The notes under the pieces: generated by a model | Told to the model about the DNA's origin: nothing | What the model saw: only the letters and a program-made list of their open reading frames with translations | Database searches by the model: none | Position numbers and translations under genes: made by a program | In this document: piece after piece, positions 4,996-5,557 of the stretch | Numbering within the stretch: position 1 is the first letter of the stretch | How the letters are laid out: each line of letters starts with the position of its first letter | Assembly: GCA_008974855.1 (NCBI GenBank) | Contig: BFAR01000070.1 | Location: 1-5,557 of the forward strand | Direction: 5' to 3' | Length of the DNA stretch: 5,557 bases | Source of the DNA: an archaeon MnTg01 | Lineage (GTDB): Archaea > Thermoproteota > Nitrososphaeria > Nitrososphaerales > Nitrosopumilaceae

Positions 4996-5557
4996 ATGAG
5001 CGATACTGATTCTATTAAACAAGAAGAAACGGAAACTAAACTAGTTGTTGAAAAACACGACGACTTGCCAAAATTTGAAAAAGAACAATCAAATAAAATT
5101 ACTGAAAAGTTTGGCTCTAAAACTGAAATTGCTTTTGTAAAACCTGACAGAGTTAGAGTTAACGTTAAAAAAGAAGACATACTTGAAGTAGCTACATTTA
5201 TTCGAGATGACCTGCATTATGATCATGCAGAATCAGTAACAGGTGTAGACTTTCCATCAGATAAAGAAATTGAAGTAGTTTATCATTTGGGTTCATACAC
5301 AGACCCCAAACTCGGCAGACAAGTTTTGTCTTTGGCAACAAGGACCCCACGTGAAGATGTTCCTAATCCTGGTAATGATTCTACTAGACTCCCAAGCCTG
5401 AGGGATATTTTTTACAGCGTGGAATTTCACGAAAGAGAATGTTTTGAAATGTTAGGAGTTTTCTTTGAAGGTCATCCAGATAATAGACGATTATTATTAC
5501 CAGAAGATTGGGCAGATCTTCCACCACTTCGGAAAGACTTTAAAATTAAAGGTAGAT
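4996..5557 (+). CDS. nuoC: Complex I subunit C (30 kDa), 3'-truncated by window edge
   Basis: A peripheral-arm subunit that, with NuoB and NuoD, forms the connecting module of complex I. The frame is open from the ATG at 4996 to the window end (187 codons plus one base), so the C-terminus is missing. The family region covers about 45-187: the fold starts near TEIAFVKPDRVRV, and HYDHAESVTGVDFP (74-87) matches the conserved core. The 30-kDa signature is clear at about 145-183: HERECFEMLGVFFEGHPD, then NRRLLLPEDW and LPPLRKDF. Signature members usually have Asp after ERExx, where this one has Glu151. The first 35-40 residues are charged, rich in Glu and Lys, and look like a disordered extension. 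It follows nuoB by 7 nt; nuoD would be expected next, outside the window. Confidence 0.93.
   Translation, partial: MSDTDSIKQEETETKLVVEKHDDLPKFEKEQSNKITEKFGSKTEIAFVKPDRVRVNVKKEDILEVATFIRDDLHYDHAESVTGVDFPSDKEIEVVYHLGSYTDPKLGRQVLSLATRTPREDVPNPGNDSTRLPSLRDIFYSVEFHERECFEMLGVFFEGHPDNRRLLLPEDWADLPPLRKDFKIKGR

Noticed and set aside
4932..5180. 82-codon frame on the - strand across the nuoB/nuoC junction
   Set aside because: It is antisense to two clear genes. Its Ser/Phe/Leu-rich composition is what the complement of Glu/Lys-rich codons gives.

Overview
The window is a stretch of core energy and carbon metabolism from an archaeon, most likely a marine ammonia oxidiser of the Nitrosopumilus type (Thaumarchaeota/Nitrososphaerota). 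The pointers are AT-rich DNA with A/T-ending codons, archaeal-type TATA boxes, Shine-Dalgarno sites matching GGAGGTGA, and the gene content itself: a three-gene acetyl-CoA/propionyl-CoA carboxylase beside the start of a complex I operon. From memory, Nitrosopumilus maritimus has the same neighbourhood; I could not check this here.

Left part (1-3450, + strand): a compact carboxylase operon. A carboxyltransferase subunit (5' end outside the window) is followed by a stand-alone biotin carboxylase 7 nt later. A biotin carboxyl carrier protein then starts inside the biotin carboxylase stop codon (TAATG). Together they make the biotin-dependent acyl-CoA carboxylase that fixes bicarbonate in the 3-hydroxypropionate/4-hydroxybutyrate cycle, probably acting on both acetyl-CoA and propionyl-CoA.

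Middle part (3462-3935 or 3953, - strand): one BCP-type peroxiredoxin gene, convergent with the carboxylase operon (11 nt between stop codons) and divergent from the complex I genes. The divergent intergenic region (about 3936-4067) carries a clear TATA box for the complex I operon and weaker candidates for the peroxiredoxin.

Right part (4068-5557, + strand): the head of a complex I operon, nuoA-nuoB-nuoC, with nuoC running off the right edge. These encode a membrane subunit, the N2 iron-sulfur subunit and the 30-kDa connecting subunit. In ammonia oxidisers this complex is thought to run partly in reverse to supply low-potential electrons, which would tie it to the carbon fixation next door.

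I see no mobile element, CRISPR array, tRNA, rRNA or foreign-looking segment, and no unknown system. The points worth a second look are finer: a gene boundary that seems to cut the carboxylase BT domain in two, an isoleucine in the acyl-CoA specificity pocket, a missing membrane glutamate in NuoA, and a peroxiredoxin active site without its usual proline. No stretch above 300 bases lacks a gene.
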